Shown here piece after piece: positions 35,095 through 43,863 of a DNA stretch of 64,000 nt (positions are counted from its first letter, which is position 1; every line of letters starts with the position of its first letter). The translations under genes were made by a program, and so were the position numbers. The notes beneath the pieces are model-generated. The model saw only the letters and a program-made list of their open reading frames with translations. It was not told the DNA's origin and did not search any database. The stretch is from Oceanicaulis sp. HTCC2633. GTDB lineage: Bacteria; Pseudomonadota; Alphaproteobacteria; Caulobacterales; Maricaulaceae. The stretch spans positions 1,257,251-1,321,250 of the forward strand of contig NZ_CH672428.1 of NCBI RefSeq assembly GCF_000152745.1, written 5' to 3'.

Positions 35095-35197
35095 CGGGCG
35101 TCTCCTTCATGGTTATTGTGTTTCGCCGCAGACTAGGGCCTGAGCGGTACAGAGGAAAGACTGTGCCCGTCCATCGCCCATGCTATCTCTTTCGGCA

Positions 35198-37765
35198 ATG
35201 AAACACGCCCGCCTGCCCGCCCTGCCCGACCGCTTTGAAGCCTGGTTTGAAAGCCGGGGCTGGACGCCGCGTGCGCACCAGCGCGAGATGGTCGCCGCCG
35301 CCCAGGCGGGCGAGGATGCGCTGCTGATTGCGCCCACCGGCGGCGGCAAGACGCTGGGCGGCTTCCTGCCGAGCCTGATTGATCTCGCCGACATCGCCGA
35401 ACGCGAGGGCAAGGACCGCCCCCACCGCCTGCACACGCTCTATATCAGCCCGCTCAAGGCGCTGAGCCAGGACGTGGCGCGCAATCTGATGACGCCGATC
35501 GAGGAAATGGGCCTCGATCTGCGCGTCGAGACTCGTACCGGCGACACGCCTGCCTCCAAACGCACCCGCCAGCGCGCGAAACCGCCGGACATCCTGCTGA
35601 CAACGCCCGAGCAGATCGCGCTGTTCTGTGCGCAGGAAAACGCCGGAGCCTTCTTTGAAGACCTCCAATGCGTGATCATCGACGAAGTGCACGCCATCGC
35701 CGCTTCCAAACGCGGCGATCTGCTGGCGCTTGGCCTCGCCGCGATCCAGCACTATGCTCCCCGCATGCGCCGGGTGGGCCTGTCTGCCACCGTGAAGGAC
35801 GAGATGGGCCATGCGCGCTGGCTGTCCGCTCAGCAGCCCGAAGAAGACGCCCGCTTCGCGAGGATTGTGCGCGGCGATGCAGGGGCCGCCCCTGAAGTCG
35901 AGATCCTGACGCCCGAGGACCGGATTCCCTGGGCGGGTCATTCGGGCCGTCACGCGATGACCGCGGTCTATGAACAGATCAAGGGCGCAGGCACGGCGCT
36001 GATCTTTGTGAACACACGCTCCCAGGCCGAACTGACCTTTCAGGAGCTCTGGGCGATCAATGACGACAATCTGCCCATTGCGCTGCATCACGGCTCACTC
36101 TCGGTCGAGCAGCGCCGCAAGGTGGAAGCGGCCATGGGGGCGGGCGTTCTGAAGGCCGTCGTGTGCACCTCCACCCTCGATCTCGGGATCGACTGGGGGG
36201 ATGTGGATCTGGTGATCCAGATGGGCGCGCCGAAAGGCACGTCGCGCCTGTTGCAGCGGCTGGGCCGCGCCAATCACCGGCTGGATGCGACTAGCCGCGC
36301 CGTGCTGGTTCCCACCAATAGGTTCGAGCATCTTGAATGCGCTTGCGCCGCTGAAGCCGTCTTGGCGGGCGCGCTTGATGGCGATCCGTTGAAAGCCGGA
36401 TCGCTCGACGTGCTCGCCCAGCATGTGATGGGCCGCGCCTGCGGCGACCCCTTCGAGGCGGACGGGCTGTATGAGGAAATCGTCGCTGCGACGCCCTATG
36501 CCGAGCTGCCGCGCGAGACGTTTGACCGGGTGCTCGCCTTCGTCGCCGATGGCGGCTATGCGCTCGGCAGCTATGACCGCTTCAAGCGTCTGGTGCAGAC
36601 CCGCGACGGTCTATGGCGGGCGCGCAACCGCGATGTCGCCCAGCGCCACCGGATGAATGTGGGCACCATCATCGAGGCGCCCATGCTCAATGTCCGGCTG
36701 GCGCGCCGCACCGGCGCCTCCAAGCCCCAGCGCGGGCGCGGCAATCGCGGGCTGGTGCGTCCCGACGAAGTCTCAAGCGGCGGCGCACAAGGCGCGACCC
36801 TGATGGGCGGCAAGATGCTGGGCCAGATCGAGGAATGGTTCACCGATCAGCTCAGCCCCGGCGACACCTTCATGTTCGCCGGCCAGATATTGAGCTTTGA
36901 AGGGGTGAGCGGCGGTGATTGCCTGGTCAGCCGGTCGAGCGCCGAAGACCCCAAAATCCCCAGCTTTGAAGGCGGCAAGTTTCCCTATTCCACCTATCTC
37001 GCCGCGCGGGTGCGCGAGCTGGTGCACAATCCTGACCGCTGGTCGCTCCTGCCTGAACAGGTGCGCGACTGGCTGGAGATCCAGAAGCGCAAATCAAAGC
37101 TGCCCGCGCCCGACAGCCTGCTGGTGGAGACCTTTCCGCGCGCGGGCAAATCCTGGCTGGTCTGCTATCCGTTTGAAGGCCGCCTCGCCCATCAGACGCT
37201 GGGCATGCTGGTGACGCGGCGCCTCGAGCGGCTCGGCAAACAGCCTCTGGGCTTTGTGGCGAACGAATATGCGCTGGCGGTCTGGGGGCGCAAGGACCTC
37301 TCGGGCGTGGATATGAGCATGCTCTTTTCCGAAGACATGATGGGCGATGATCTCGACGCCTGGCTGGCCGAGAGCGATCTGATGAAGCGCACCTTCCGCA
37401 ATTGCGCGCTGATCGCCGGGCTGATCGAGCGGCGCTTTCCGGGACAGGAGAAGACGGGGCGGCAGGTCACCTTCTCCGCCGACCTCATCTACAATGTGCT
37501 GCGCGATCACGAGCCTGATCACATCCTGATGCAGGCCGCCTGGGCGGACGCCGCGGCGGGGCTGCTCGATGTGCGCCGCCTGTCCGACGCGCTGGTGCGC
37601 GTGGCGGGCCATGTGGAGGCGGTGCATATTGATCAGATCAGCCCGCTGGCCGTGCCCGTCATGCTGGAAGTGGGCCGCGAACCCATCCGCCATGGCGAGG
37701 CGATGGACGCCATCATGGCCGAAGCCAGCGAGGAAGACCTGATCAATGAGGCGATGGGGGTTTAA
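35198..37765 (+). CDS. Ligase-associated DNA damage response DEXH-box helicase (Lhr-Core)
   Basis: The 855-aa superfamily-2 helicase has Walker A APTGGGKTLGG (about residue 45), the DEXH box IIDEVHAIAASKRGD (about 160), motif III RRVGLSATV, and motifs IV-VI LIFVNTRSQAE, CTSTLDLGIDWGDVDLVIQM and RLLQRLGRANHR, then the Lhr-specific winged-helix and Lhr-Core C-terminal domain. Homologues are ATP-dependent 3'-to-5' DNA translocases in the Lhr-Exo-Lig-MPE repair set. The ATG at 35198 is preferred over one at 35180; neither has a ribosome site, and CTATCT about 10 bases before 35198 hints at a leaderless mRNA. Confidence 0.9.
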   Translation: MKHARLPALPDRFEAWFESRGWTPRAHQREMVAAAQAGEDALLIAPTGGGKTLGGFLPSLIDLADIAEREGKDRPHRLHTLYISPLKALSQDVARNLMTPIEEMGLDLRVETRTGDTPASKRTRQRAKPPDILLTTPEQIALFCAQENAGAFFEDLQCVIIDEVHAIAASKRGDLLALGLAAIQHYAPRMRRVGLSATVKDEMGHARWLSAQQPEEDARFARIVRGDAGAAPEVEILTPEDRIPWAGHSGRHAMTAVYEQIKGAGTALIFVNTRSQAELTFQELWAINDDNLPIALHHGSLSVEQRRKVEAAMGAGVLKAVVCTSTLDLGIDWGDVDLVIQMGAPKGTSRLLQRLGRANHRLDATSRAVLVPTNRFEHLECACAAEAVLAGALDGDPLKAGSLDVLAQHVMGRACGDPFEADGLYEEIVAATPYAELPRETFDRVLAFVADGGYALGSYDRFKRLVQTRDGLWRARNRDVAQRHRMNVGTIIEAPMLNVRLARRTGASKPQRGRGNRGLVRPDEVSSGGAQGATLMGGKMLGQIEEWFTDQLSPGDTFMFAGQILSFEGVSGGDCLVSRSSAEDPKIPSFEGGKFPYSTYLAARVRELVHNPDRWSLLPEQVRDWLEIQKRKSKLPAPDSLLVETFPRAGKSWLVCYPFEGRLAHQTLGMLVTRRLERLGKQPLGFVANEYALAVWGRKDLSGVDMSMLFSEDMMGDDLDAWLAESDLMKRTFRNCALIAGLIERRFPGQEKTGRQVTFSADLIYNVLRDHEPDHILMQAAWADAAAGLLDVRRLSDALVRVAGHVEAVHIDQISPLAVPVMLEVGREPIRHGEAMDAIMAEASEEDLINEAMGV

Positions 37766-37809
37766 CCGCTGACTCTTGCCTAAAGCGCAGGGTAGCGAGA
37801 CTTTAAGGC

Positions 37810-38097
37810 ATGCGTCGTGAAGAACTGATCCAGCGTTTGAGCCAGTTGCGCCCCCTTTTGAAAGAACACGGGGCCAAGTCTTTGCGCCTTGTCGGCTCCT
37901 ACGCTCGCGATGACGCCAAACCCGATAGCGATGTGGATCTGATTGCGGATTTCGACCAGACGCCGAGCTTTCTGGAGCTCATCAGTCTGGAACAGGCGCT
38001 GGAAGCGGCTCTGGGTTTGAAAGTCGATCTGGCGACCGAGGCCGGCTTGCGTCCAAGCGTTCGCGCCCGCATCGCTGCTGACGCGGTTGATGTCTAG
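37810..38097 (+). CDS. MNT-type nucleotidyltransferase (antitoxin of a HEPN/MNT pair)
   Basis: The 95-aa minimal nucleotidyltransferase has the GSx10DxD motif GSYARDDAKPDSDVDL (about residues 30-45) and a third acid in KVDLATEAGL. In studied HEPN/MNT type VII toxin-antitoxin systems, such proteins AMPylate the HEPN toxin on a tyrosine to silence it. Its stop overlaps the start of the HEPN frame (ATGTCTAG). The gene is intact, although the partner is interrupted. It is 44 bases downstream of the helicase gene and may be read from that transcript. Confidence 0.85.
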   Translation: MRREELIQRLSQLRPLLKEHGAKSLRLVGSYARDDAKPDSDVDLIADFDQTPSFLELISLEQALEAALGLKVDLATEAGLRPSVRARIAADAVDV

Positions 38098-38434
38098 GCG
38101 GTCCGATCACGATTGGCTGGCGGACATGCTGGCTGAAGCCACGCTTCTGGCCTCCGCGATAGACACCGTTTCCATAGCGCAATTTCGCGACGATCCGATT
38201 TAGCAACGCGCCGTCCAGCACATGTTGCAAACCATCGGAGAAGCCGCCGGGAAGACGAGCGATGAAACGCTCGCCGCCATTCCCGACGTCCCGTGGCCGC
38301 AGGTGCGCGGGATGAGAAACCGCATTGTTCACGGCTATTTCGGCATCGACCCAAAGACCATCTGGCGCACGGCGGTCGAGGAAGTCCCGGCTTTGGCGAA
38401 AGCCGTTCGCGCTTATCTGGACCGAAACGCCTAA
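38090..38434 (+). pseudogene. HEPN-domain toxin gene interrupted by an in-frame TAG
   Basis: Reading from ATG at 38090 gives MSRRSDHDWLADMLAEATLL and on for 37 codons, then TAG at 38201-38203, then 76 further in-frame codons ending at a TAA at 38432-38434. The second part (MLQTIGEAAGKTSDETLAAI ... PDVPWPQVRGMRNRIVHGYF) is the HEPN C-terminal half with the RNase motif Rx4HxY (RNRIVHGY). Without the stop it would be a normal 114-aa HEPN protein overlapping MNT by eight bases. An internal ATG at 38222 could give a 70-aa fragment retaining the motif, but has no ribosome site. A sequencing error cannot be excluded. Confidence 0.8.
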
Positions 38435-39054
38435 TCCGCGTCCGTCACCTTGCGCATCGCCTTGTAGGCGTCGCGATCATGCACCCGGTCAAGCCAGGCC
38501 TTGAGGGCGGAGCCGTCCTTGACGCCGCCGCGTTTGGCGATCGCGTCGAGCTGGAACCCCATCAGGCAGTCCGCGGCGCTGAATTGTTCACCTGCGAAAT
38601 AGTCATTGTCCTTCAGGTGCGCCTCGATATGGGCGAAGGCCTTGGCGCGCTCGCCCTCCATGAACTGATCGAGCAGGGAGTCCTTGAGCCCCGTCGCCTC
38701 GCAATAGGTGCTCATCAGGAAGGGCAGGAAGACTGCGCCTTCAGAGGCATGCATCCACTCAAGGAACTTCAGGCGCTCGGGCGCATCCGGCGCCGGGTGA
38801 AGCGCATGGTCGGGGTCAAACCGGTCGAGCAGGTATTGCGCGATGGCGCCGGTTTCCGCGAGCACCCGTCCGTCTTCAAGCTCCAGCAGCGGCGCTTTGC
38901 CAAGAGGATGCGTCTCCGCCAGCTCGGGCGGGGCGAGGCGGATCTGCGGGTCGCGCTTGTAGCGCTTGATCTCATAGGGCGCGTTCAGCTCTTCGAGCAG
39001 CCAGATGATCCGCTCGGAGCGGGAGAGTTCGAGATGGTGCAGGATGACAGGCAT
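38431..39054 (-). CDS. Glutathione S-transferase family protein
   Basis: The 207-aa protein has an N-terminal thioredoxin-fold domain (PVILHHLELSRSERIIWLLE, then THPLGKAPLLELEDGRVLAE, containing the GSH-contacting LGKAP and ETGAI region) and a helical C-terminal domain (YFAGEQFSAADCLMGFQLDA, the conserved N-capping segment). It probably conjugates or reduces with glutathione; the substrate is unknown. GGAGG precedes the ATG. Its TAG stop overlaps the TAA of the HEPN frame within CTAA. Confidence 0.9.
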   Translation of the reverse strand: MPVILHHLELSRSERIIWLLEELNAPYEIKRYKRDPQIRLAPPELAETHPLGKAPLLELEDGRVLAETGAIAQYLLDRFDPDHALHPAPDAPERLKFLEWMHASEGAVFLPFLMSTYCEATGLKDSLLDQFMEGERAKAFAHIEAHLKDNDYFAGEQFSAADCLMGFQLDAIAKRGGVKDGSALKAWLDRVHDRDAYKAMRKVTDAD

Positions 39055-39076
39055 GATCGCCTCCGGGCAGGAATGA

Positions 39077-39105
39077 AAACGCCGGGAGCAGAGCCCCCGG
39101 CGTTT
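39077..39105 (-). terminator. Terminator of the AbgT transporter gene
   Basis: AAACGCCGGG pairs with CCCGGCGTTT around an AGCAGAGCC loop, just after the AbgT stop on the minus strand. The arms end in A/T runs, as intrinsic terminators do. Confidence 0.75.
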
Positions 39106-39109
39106 GTGA

Positions 39110-40759
39110 CTAGTTGGCGTTCGGCAGGACGTAGCCCACTTCGGCCCCCGGCCCCAACGGCAGGCCGAGGAAGACCCAGGCCATCGTCATGATGATGCCC
39201 GTAATCAGCAGCCACATCGAGTAGGGCAGCATGCTGGCAGTCAGCGAGCCGATGCCGAACCCGTCCACCCAGCGCCGGCAGAACACCAGCACCAGCGGGA
39301 AATAGACCATCAGCGGCGTGATGATGTTGGTCGAACCGTCACCCACACGATAGGCGGCGGTCGCCATTTCCGGGCTGACGCCGAGCAGCATCAGCATCGG
39401 CACCAGAACCGGCGCCATCAGCGCCCATTTGGCGCTGGCCGAGCCCACAAACAGGTTCAACACCGCCGAGAACAGGACGATCAGGCCCAGCACGATCGGC
39501 AGGGGCAGGCCCGACTGCTCGATGGCGTTCGCGCCATTGACCGCCGTGATGATGCCCAGATTGGACTGGTTGAACATCTCCACGAAGTACGCGGCGAAGA
39601 AGGCGAGCACGAGGTAATAGCCCATATCCTTCATGGCTTCGGCCATCATCGAGACGATGTCGCGATGGGTCTTCACCGTACCCGCCGCCTGGCCATAGGC
39701 GACGCCCGCCAGCAGGAACAGGATCATGAAGCCCGCCACCAGCGACTGGAAGAACGGCACCAGCGCAATAGCGATGCCCTGACCTTCCGCCAGCGCGGAT
39801 TCATTCAGCAGCGGCACATCCCCGCCATACATGGACAGCGCGCCGCCTGTGACGAGCGCAGGCAGGTCCACCGTCATGATCAGCCAGAGGAAACAGACCA
39901 GCAGCACGGCCCAGAGCGCACGCCAGAGGCCCTTCTTCTCGCCTTCGCTGAGCGGGGCTTCAGGATCGCTGTCATCGTCCTTGGCGTTCGTGGAGGCGCC
40001 GCCTGTCCATTTGCCCAGACGCGGCTCGACGATGCGGTCGGTGACGTACCAGATCACCGGCATGAAGATGAAGGTCATCGCGGCGATGAAATACCAGTTG
40101 CCGACAATGTTCATCGTCCACTCCGGCACCAGCGCCACCACGGACGCTTCGGTCACGCCGAACAGCAGGGCGTCCAGCTGACCGGGCAGAAGGTTCGCGG
40201 AAAAGCCGCCTGACACGCCCGCAAAGGCCGCCGTGATGCCCGCTACCGGGTGCCGGCCCGCCGCGGCGAAGATGACGCCCGCGAGCGGAATCAGCACCAC
40301 ATAGGCCGCGTCCGCCGCCAGATTGCCCATCATCGCCACCAGCGCCACCGCCGGGGTGAGCAGCATTTTCGGCACGTCGCGCACGGCGGCGCGCATGGCG
40401 GTGCCAAAGAGGCCCGCCCGTTCGGCGACGCCTGCGCCCAGCATCACCACCAGCACATAGCCCAGCGGGTGAAAGCCGGTGAAGATTTCGGGCATTTCGA
40501 CCAGCAGATGCTGCAGGCTGGCGGCGCTGAGAACACTGCGCGCTTCCACCAGAACGGCGCTCCCGTCCGGATTGGTCTGGGTCGGGTGCAGGGCGGACAG
40601 GCCCATCACCGCCGTGATCACCGAGATGATCACCATGGCGATGATCAGATAGAGGAAGATGAAGGCCGGATCCGGAAGTCGGTTGCCCGCCCGTTCGATC
40701 AGACCGAGAAAGCCGGTCTGGTGTTCAGTCTGCGCAGTCTCGCGCGCTTGGTCGCTCAT
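39110..40759 (-). CDS. AbgT-family transporter
   Basis: The 549-aa membrane protein has about 12 hydrophobic segments and the AbgT signatures: an N-terminal ERAGNRLPDPAFIFLYLIIA, the conserved SAPxV-like region LFSAVLNLFVGSASAKWALM, and PVLVPMLMLLGVSPEMATAA followed by YRVGDGSTNIITPLM. AbgT proteins import p-aminobenzoyl-glutamate (E. coli) or export sulfonamides (MtrF, YdaH). The ATG at 40759 with GGGGAG is preferred over the longer in-frame start. It is a single gene ended by a terminator. Confidence 0.92.
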   Translation of the reverse strand: MSDQARETAQTEHQTGFLGLIERAGNRLPDPAFIFLYLIIAMVIISVITAVMGLSALHPTQTNPDGSAVLVEARSVLSAASLQHLLVEMPEIFTGFHPLGYVLVVMLGAGVAERAGLFGTAMRAAVRDVPKMLLTPAVALVAMMGNLAADAAYVVLIPLAGVIFAAAGRHPVAGITAAFAGVSGGFSANLLPGQLDALLFGVTEASVVALVPEWTMNIVGNWYFIAAMTFIFMPVIWYVTDRIVEPRLGKWTGGASTNAKDDDSDPEAPLSEGEKKGLWRALWAVLLVCFLWLIMTVDLPALVTGGALSMYGGDVPLLNESALAEGQGIAIALVPFFQSLVAGFMILFLLAGVAYGQAAGTVKTHRDIVSMMAEAMKDMGYYLVLAFFAAYFVEMFNQSNLGIITAVNGANAIEQSGLPLPIVLGLIVLFSAVLNLFVGSASAKWALMAPVLVPMLMLLGVSPEMATAAYRVGDGSTNIITPLMVYFPLVLVFCRRWVDGFGIGSLTASMLPYSMWLLITGIIMTMAWVFLGLPLGPGAEVGYVLPNAN

Positions 40760-40929
40760 GATGCTCCCCATCACCACAGCGGCTCTTCTGCGTGAGCGCG
40801 CCGTAAACTTTTACATGTGAACAGGGATACAGGCCCCGAGCGCAAACGAAAACCCAAAGCGAATAGGGTTATCACCCCGACTGGGGTTTCAGGCGGCAAT
40901 CGGCGCGCGCCATCCTATATGCTCCGGTG

Positions 40930-42546
40930 ATGGAACGCTTCGCCGCCCTTCTGGACCGCCTGTCCTATACGCCCCAGCGCAATGGCAAGCTGCGCCTGCT
41001 GGTCGAGCATTTCCGTCGCGAGCCCGATCCCGACCGCGGCTATGCGCTGGCGGCGCTGACCGGGGCGTTTTATTTCAAGACCGCCAAGGCCGCCGCCATC
41101 CGTCAGCTGGTCAGCGAACGGGTCGATCCGGTGTTGTTCGAGCTGTCCTATGACTATGTGGGCGATCTGGCGGAGACCGCCGCTCTGATCTGGCCGCAAC
41201 GCCACGGCGCCAACCGGGCGCCTGATCTCGTTGAGGTGATCGACGGGCTGATGACCGTCAGCCGGGCGGGCGCGCCCGCCCTGATCGAAAGCTGGCTGGA
41301 TGCGCTGGATGCTCAGGGCCGCTGGGCGCTGTTGAAGCTCGTCACCGGCGGGATGCGTGTGGGCGTCTCCGCCCGGCTCGCCAAGACCGCTCTGGCGCAG
41401 TTTGGCGATGTGGACGTCACCGAGATCGAGGAGCTCTGGCACGGTCTGGAGCCGCCCTATGACAGCGTGTTCGCCTGGCTTGAGGGCAAGGCCGACAAGC
41501 CGGTCAACGCTGCGAAAGCGCCGTTCCGACCCGTCATGCTGGCTCATCCGGTGGAGGATGGCGGGCTGGATGGACTGGAACCGTCCGATTTCATCGCCGA
41601 ATACAAGTGGGACGGCATCCGCATTCAGGCGGTCAGCGAAGACGGGGTGCGCCGACTTTACACCCGCACGGGGGACGACATCTCCCATACTTTCCCTGAT
41701 GTGCTGGCGGCGCTGGAATTTGAAGGCGCGATTGACGGCGAATTGCTGATCCGCACGCCCGATGGCGGAGTCGCGCCCTTTTCTGATCTTCAGCAAAGGC
41801 TGAACCGCAAGACCGTCTCGAAGGCGATGTTGACCCGCCTGCCCGCCTTCATCCGCGCCTATGACATACTGGTGGATGGGGAGGAGGATGTGCGCCGCTT
41901 GCCCCTGACCGAGCGCCGCACGCGACTGGAAGCGCTGGTCGAGCGCGCGCCATCCGACCGGATCGATCTCTCCGACACCATTGGCTTCGAGGACTGGAGC
42001 GCCCTGGAGCCCCTGCGCGCCGACCCGCCGCATGCGCATGCCGAAGGCGTGATGATCAAACGCCGCGACAGCGCCTATCAGGCCGGTCGTCCCAAAGGCC
42101 CCTGGTGGAAGCACAAGCGTGACCCGTTCCTGGTGGACGCCGTGCTGATGTACGCCCAACGCGGGCATGGCAAGCGCTCGAGCTTCTATTCAGACTTCAC
42201 CTTCGGGGTCTGGCGAGAGGAAGAGGGCGAGCAAGTGCTGGCTCCGGTGGGCAAGGCCTATTTCGGCTTCACCGATGACGAGCTCAAACAGCTCGACAAG
42301 TTTGTGCGCGACAACACGGTGGACCGGTTCGGCCCGGTGCGCGCTGTGAAGGCGCGGCCCGACTTCGGCCTGGTGCTGGAGATCGCCTTTGAGGGGCTGA
42401 ACCGCTCGCCCCGGCACAAGTCCGGGATCGCCATGCGCTTTCCGCGCATTCACCGCATCCGCTGGGACAAGCCGGCGGGCGAGGCGGACTGGCTGATCCG
42501 CCTCCACCAGCTCTTGGAGGAACGGTTCGACCGTCCCGCGATTTAG
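40930..42546 (+). CDS. Ligase-associated ATP-dependent DNA ligase
   Basis: The 538-aa enzyme has an N-terminal helical DNA-binding domain (about 1-190), the adenylated lysine in EYKWDGIRIQAV (about residue 225), further nucleotidyltransferase motifs GAIDGELLIR, AYDILVDGEEDVR, EGVMIKRRDSAYQAGRPKGP, and KHKRDPFLVDAVLM, and an OB-fold C-terminus. It belongs to the group co-occurring with Lhr-Core, Exo and MPE and tied to crosslink (cisplatin) damage response. The ATG at 40930 lies one codon after a GTG; no ribosome site is present and TATATG lies about nine bases upstream, suggesting a leaderless message. It is separated from its helicase partner by 3.2 kb. Confidence 0.92.
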   Translation: MERFAALLDRLSYTPQRNGKLRLLVEHFRREPDPDRGYALAALTGAFYFKTAKAAAIRQLVSERVDPVLFELSYDYVGDLAETAALIWPQRHGANRAPDLVEVIDGLMTVSRAGAPALIESWLDALDAQGRWALLKLVTGGMRVGVSARLAKTALAQFGDVDVTEIEELWHGLEPPYDSVFAWLEGKADKPVNAAKAPFRPVMLAHPVEDGGLDGLEPSDFIAEYKWDGIRIQAVSEDGVRRLYTRTGDDISHTFPDVLAALEFEGAIDGELLIRTPDGGVAPFSDLQQRLNRKTVSKAMLTRLPAFIRAYDILVDGEEDVRRLPLTERRTRLEALVERAPSDRIDLSDTIGFEDWSALEPLRADPPHAHAEGVMIKRRDSAYQAGRPKGPWWKHKRDPFLVDAVLMYAQRGHGKRSSFYSDFTFGVWREEEGEQVLAPVGKAYFGFTDDELKQLDKFVRDNTVDRFGPVRAVKARPDFGLVLEIAFEGLNRSPRHKSGIAMRFPRIHRIRWDKPAGEADWLIRLHQLLEERFDRPAI

Positions 42547-42596
42547 TGCTATCGCAGATTAACTGTGCATTGGACCATCAAGGGGACTTACCGGAC

Positions 42597-43433
42597 ATGA
42601 GCACGACGACCGCGGCGTTCGATTTCGAACGCGCTCAGGAATACATCACCACCATCGGCCTGCAGATGGTCATGAATGTCGGCATGGCCGCGCTCATCCT
42701 GATCATCGGCTTCATGATCGCCGGCGCGGTGGGCCGCACCATCCGCTCCATTCCGGACCGCAATCCGAAACTGGATCCCACGATTGCGAGCTTCTTCGCC
42801 TCCATCGCCAAATACGGCGTGCTGGCCGTCGTCATCATCGCCGTCCTGACCCGCTTTGGCGTGGAGACCACTTCGCTGGTCGCGGCCCTTGGCGCCATGA
42901 CGCTGGCCATTGGTCTCGCCCTTCAGGGCACGCTGTCGAACGTGGCGGCGGGCGTGATGATCATCTTCTTCCGCCCCTACAAGATCGGCGACTATGTCGA
43001 GATCGCGAACACCTCAGGCTCGGTCAAGGACATCACCCTGTTCTATACCGAGCTCAACACTCCCGATAACAAGCAGATCATCGTGCCCAACGGTCAGTCC
43101 TGGGGCGATGTGATCACGAACTACTCCGCCTACCCCACGCGTCGCTGCGATTTTGTGTTCTCCGCCAGCTATGACGATGACATCGACAAGGTGATCTCGG
43201 TTCTGCGCACCACCTTCGAGGCCGATGAGCGCGTGATGAAGGAGCCGGCGCTGTTCGTGGAAGTGAAGGCGCATGGCGCCTCCAGCGTGGACTATGTGGT
43301 GCGCGCCTGGTGCCAGGCCTCGGACTATTGGGGGCTGCATTTCGACATGAACAAGAAGGTCAAAGTCGCCTTCGACTCCAACGGCATCGAGATCCCCTAT
43401 CCGCACTCTGTGGAGATCCACAAGGAAGGCTGA
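42597..43433 (+). CDS. MscS-family mechanosensitive channel
   Basis: The 278-aa protein is a small-type MscS with three N-terminal membrane helices, the pore-lining TM3 (SLVAALGAMTLAIGLALQGT, then LSNVAAGVMIIF), the beta-domain start FRPYKIGDYVEIANTSGSV and a C-terminal alpha/beta domain (YPTRRCDFVFSASYDDDIDK). It opens under membrane tension to release solutes in hypo-osmotic shock. It begins about 50 bases after the ligase stop. A small membrane-protein gene follows at 41 bp and may be co-transcribed. Confidence 0.93.
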   Translation: MSTTTAAFDFERAQEYITTIGLQMVMNVGMAALILIIGFMIAGAVGRTIRSIPDRNPKLDPTIASFFASIAKYGVLAVVIIAVLTRFGVETTSLVAALGAMTLAIGLALQGTLSNVAAGVMIIFFRPYKIGDYVEIANTSGSVKDITLFYTELNTPDNKQIIVPNGQSWGDVITNYSAYPTRRCDFVFSASYDDDIDKVISVLRTTFEADERVMKEPALFVEVKAHGASSVDYVVRAWCQASDYWGLHFDMNKKVKVAFDSNGIEIPYPHSVEIHKEG

Positions 43434-43474
43434 TCGCCGCGATACGGCCTTATTTGCGTGAGAGACAGACGATC

Positions 43475-43786
43475 ATGAGCGAACAGACCCCGCATTCCGC
43501 CGGACGCAAGTCCATGCTTCAGCGCGTGCTGAGCGTGCGGTTCGCCGACCTCATGGTCGTCTTTCTTCTCTGCGTGCTGGTGGGCCTGGTCCTCGCCGTG
43601 TTCCAGGTCGACCCGGCCGATCTCTGGGTCGATTTCTTCCAGACCGTGGGCGACGCCTGGGCGTCCTTCTTTGACTCCGTCGGCGCGTCGCTGCGCTGGG
43701 CCCTGCGCTATTTCTTCCTGGGCGCCGTGATCGTTCTGCCGATCTGGCTGGCCGTGCACCTGGTCCGGGCTTTTACCAAGCGCTAA
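43475..43786 (+). CDS. Small DUF6460-like membrane protein
   Basis: The 103-aa protein has two membrane helices (LMVVFLLCVLVGLVLAVFQV and LGAVIVLPIWLAVHLVRAF) connected by an amphipathic segment (WVDFFQTVGDAWASFFDSVG). The closing ALRYFFLGAVIVLPIWL resembles the DUF6460 family common in alphaproteobacteria. The function is unknown. It follows MscS closely on the same strand. No ribosome site is strong, though GAGAGACAG lies upstream. Confidence 0.75.
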   Translation: MSEQTPHSAGRKSMLQRVLSVRFADLMVVFLLCVLVGLVLAVFQVDPADLWVDFFQTVGDAWASFFDSVGASLRWALRYFFLGAVIVLPIWLAVHLVRAFTKR

Positions 43787-43863
43787 CAGCAAAATCCGTT
43801 CGGATAAGACAATCTCCACCTCTTGCCGCTAAACAGGTCTGATACACCTGAGAGGGGGAATGT

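Noticed and set aside
37810-38434. Mobile defence island around the HEPN/MNT pair
   Set aside because: Only one small pair is present; there is no integrase, tRNA gene or other defence gene beside it.
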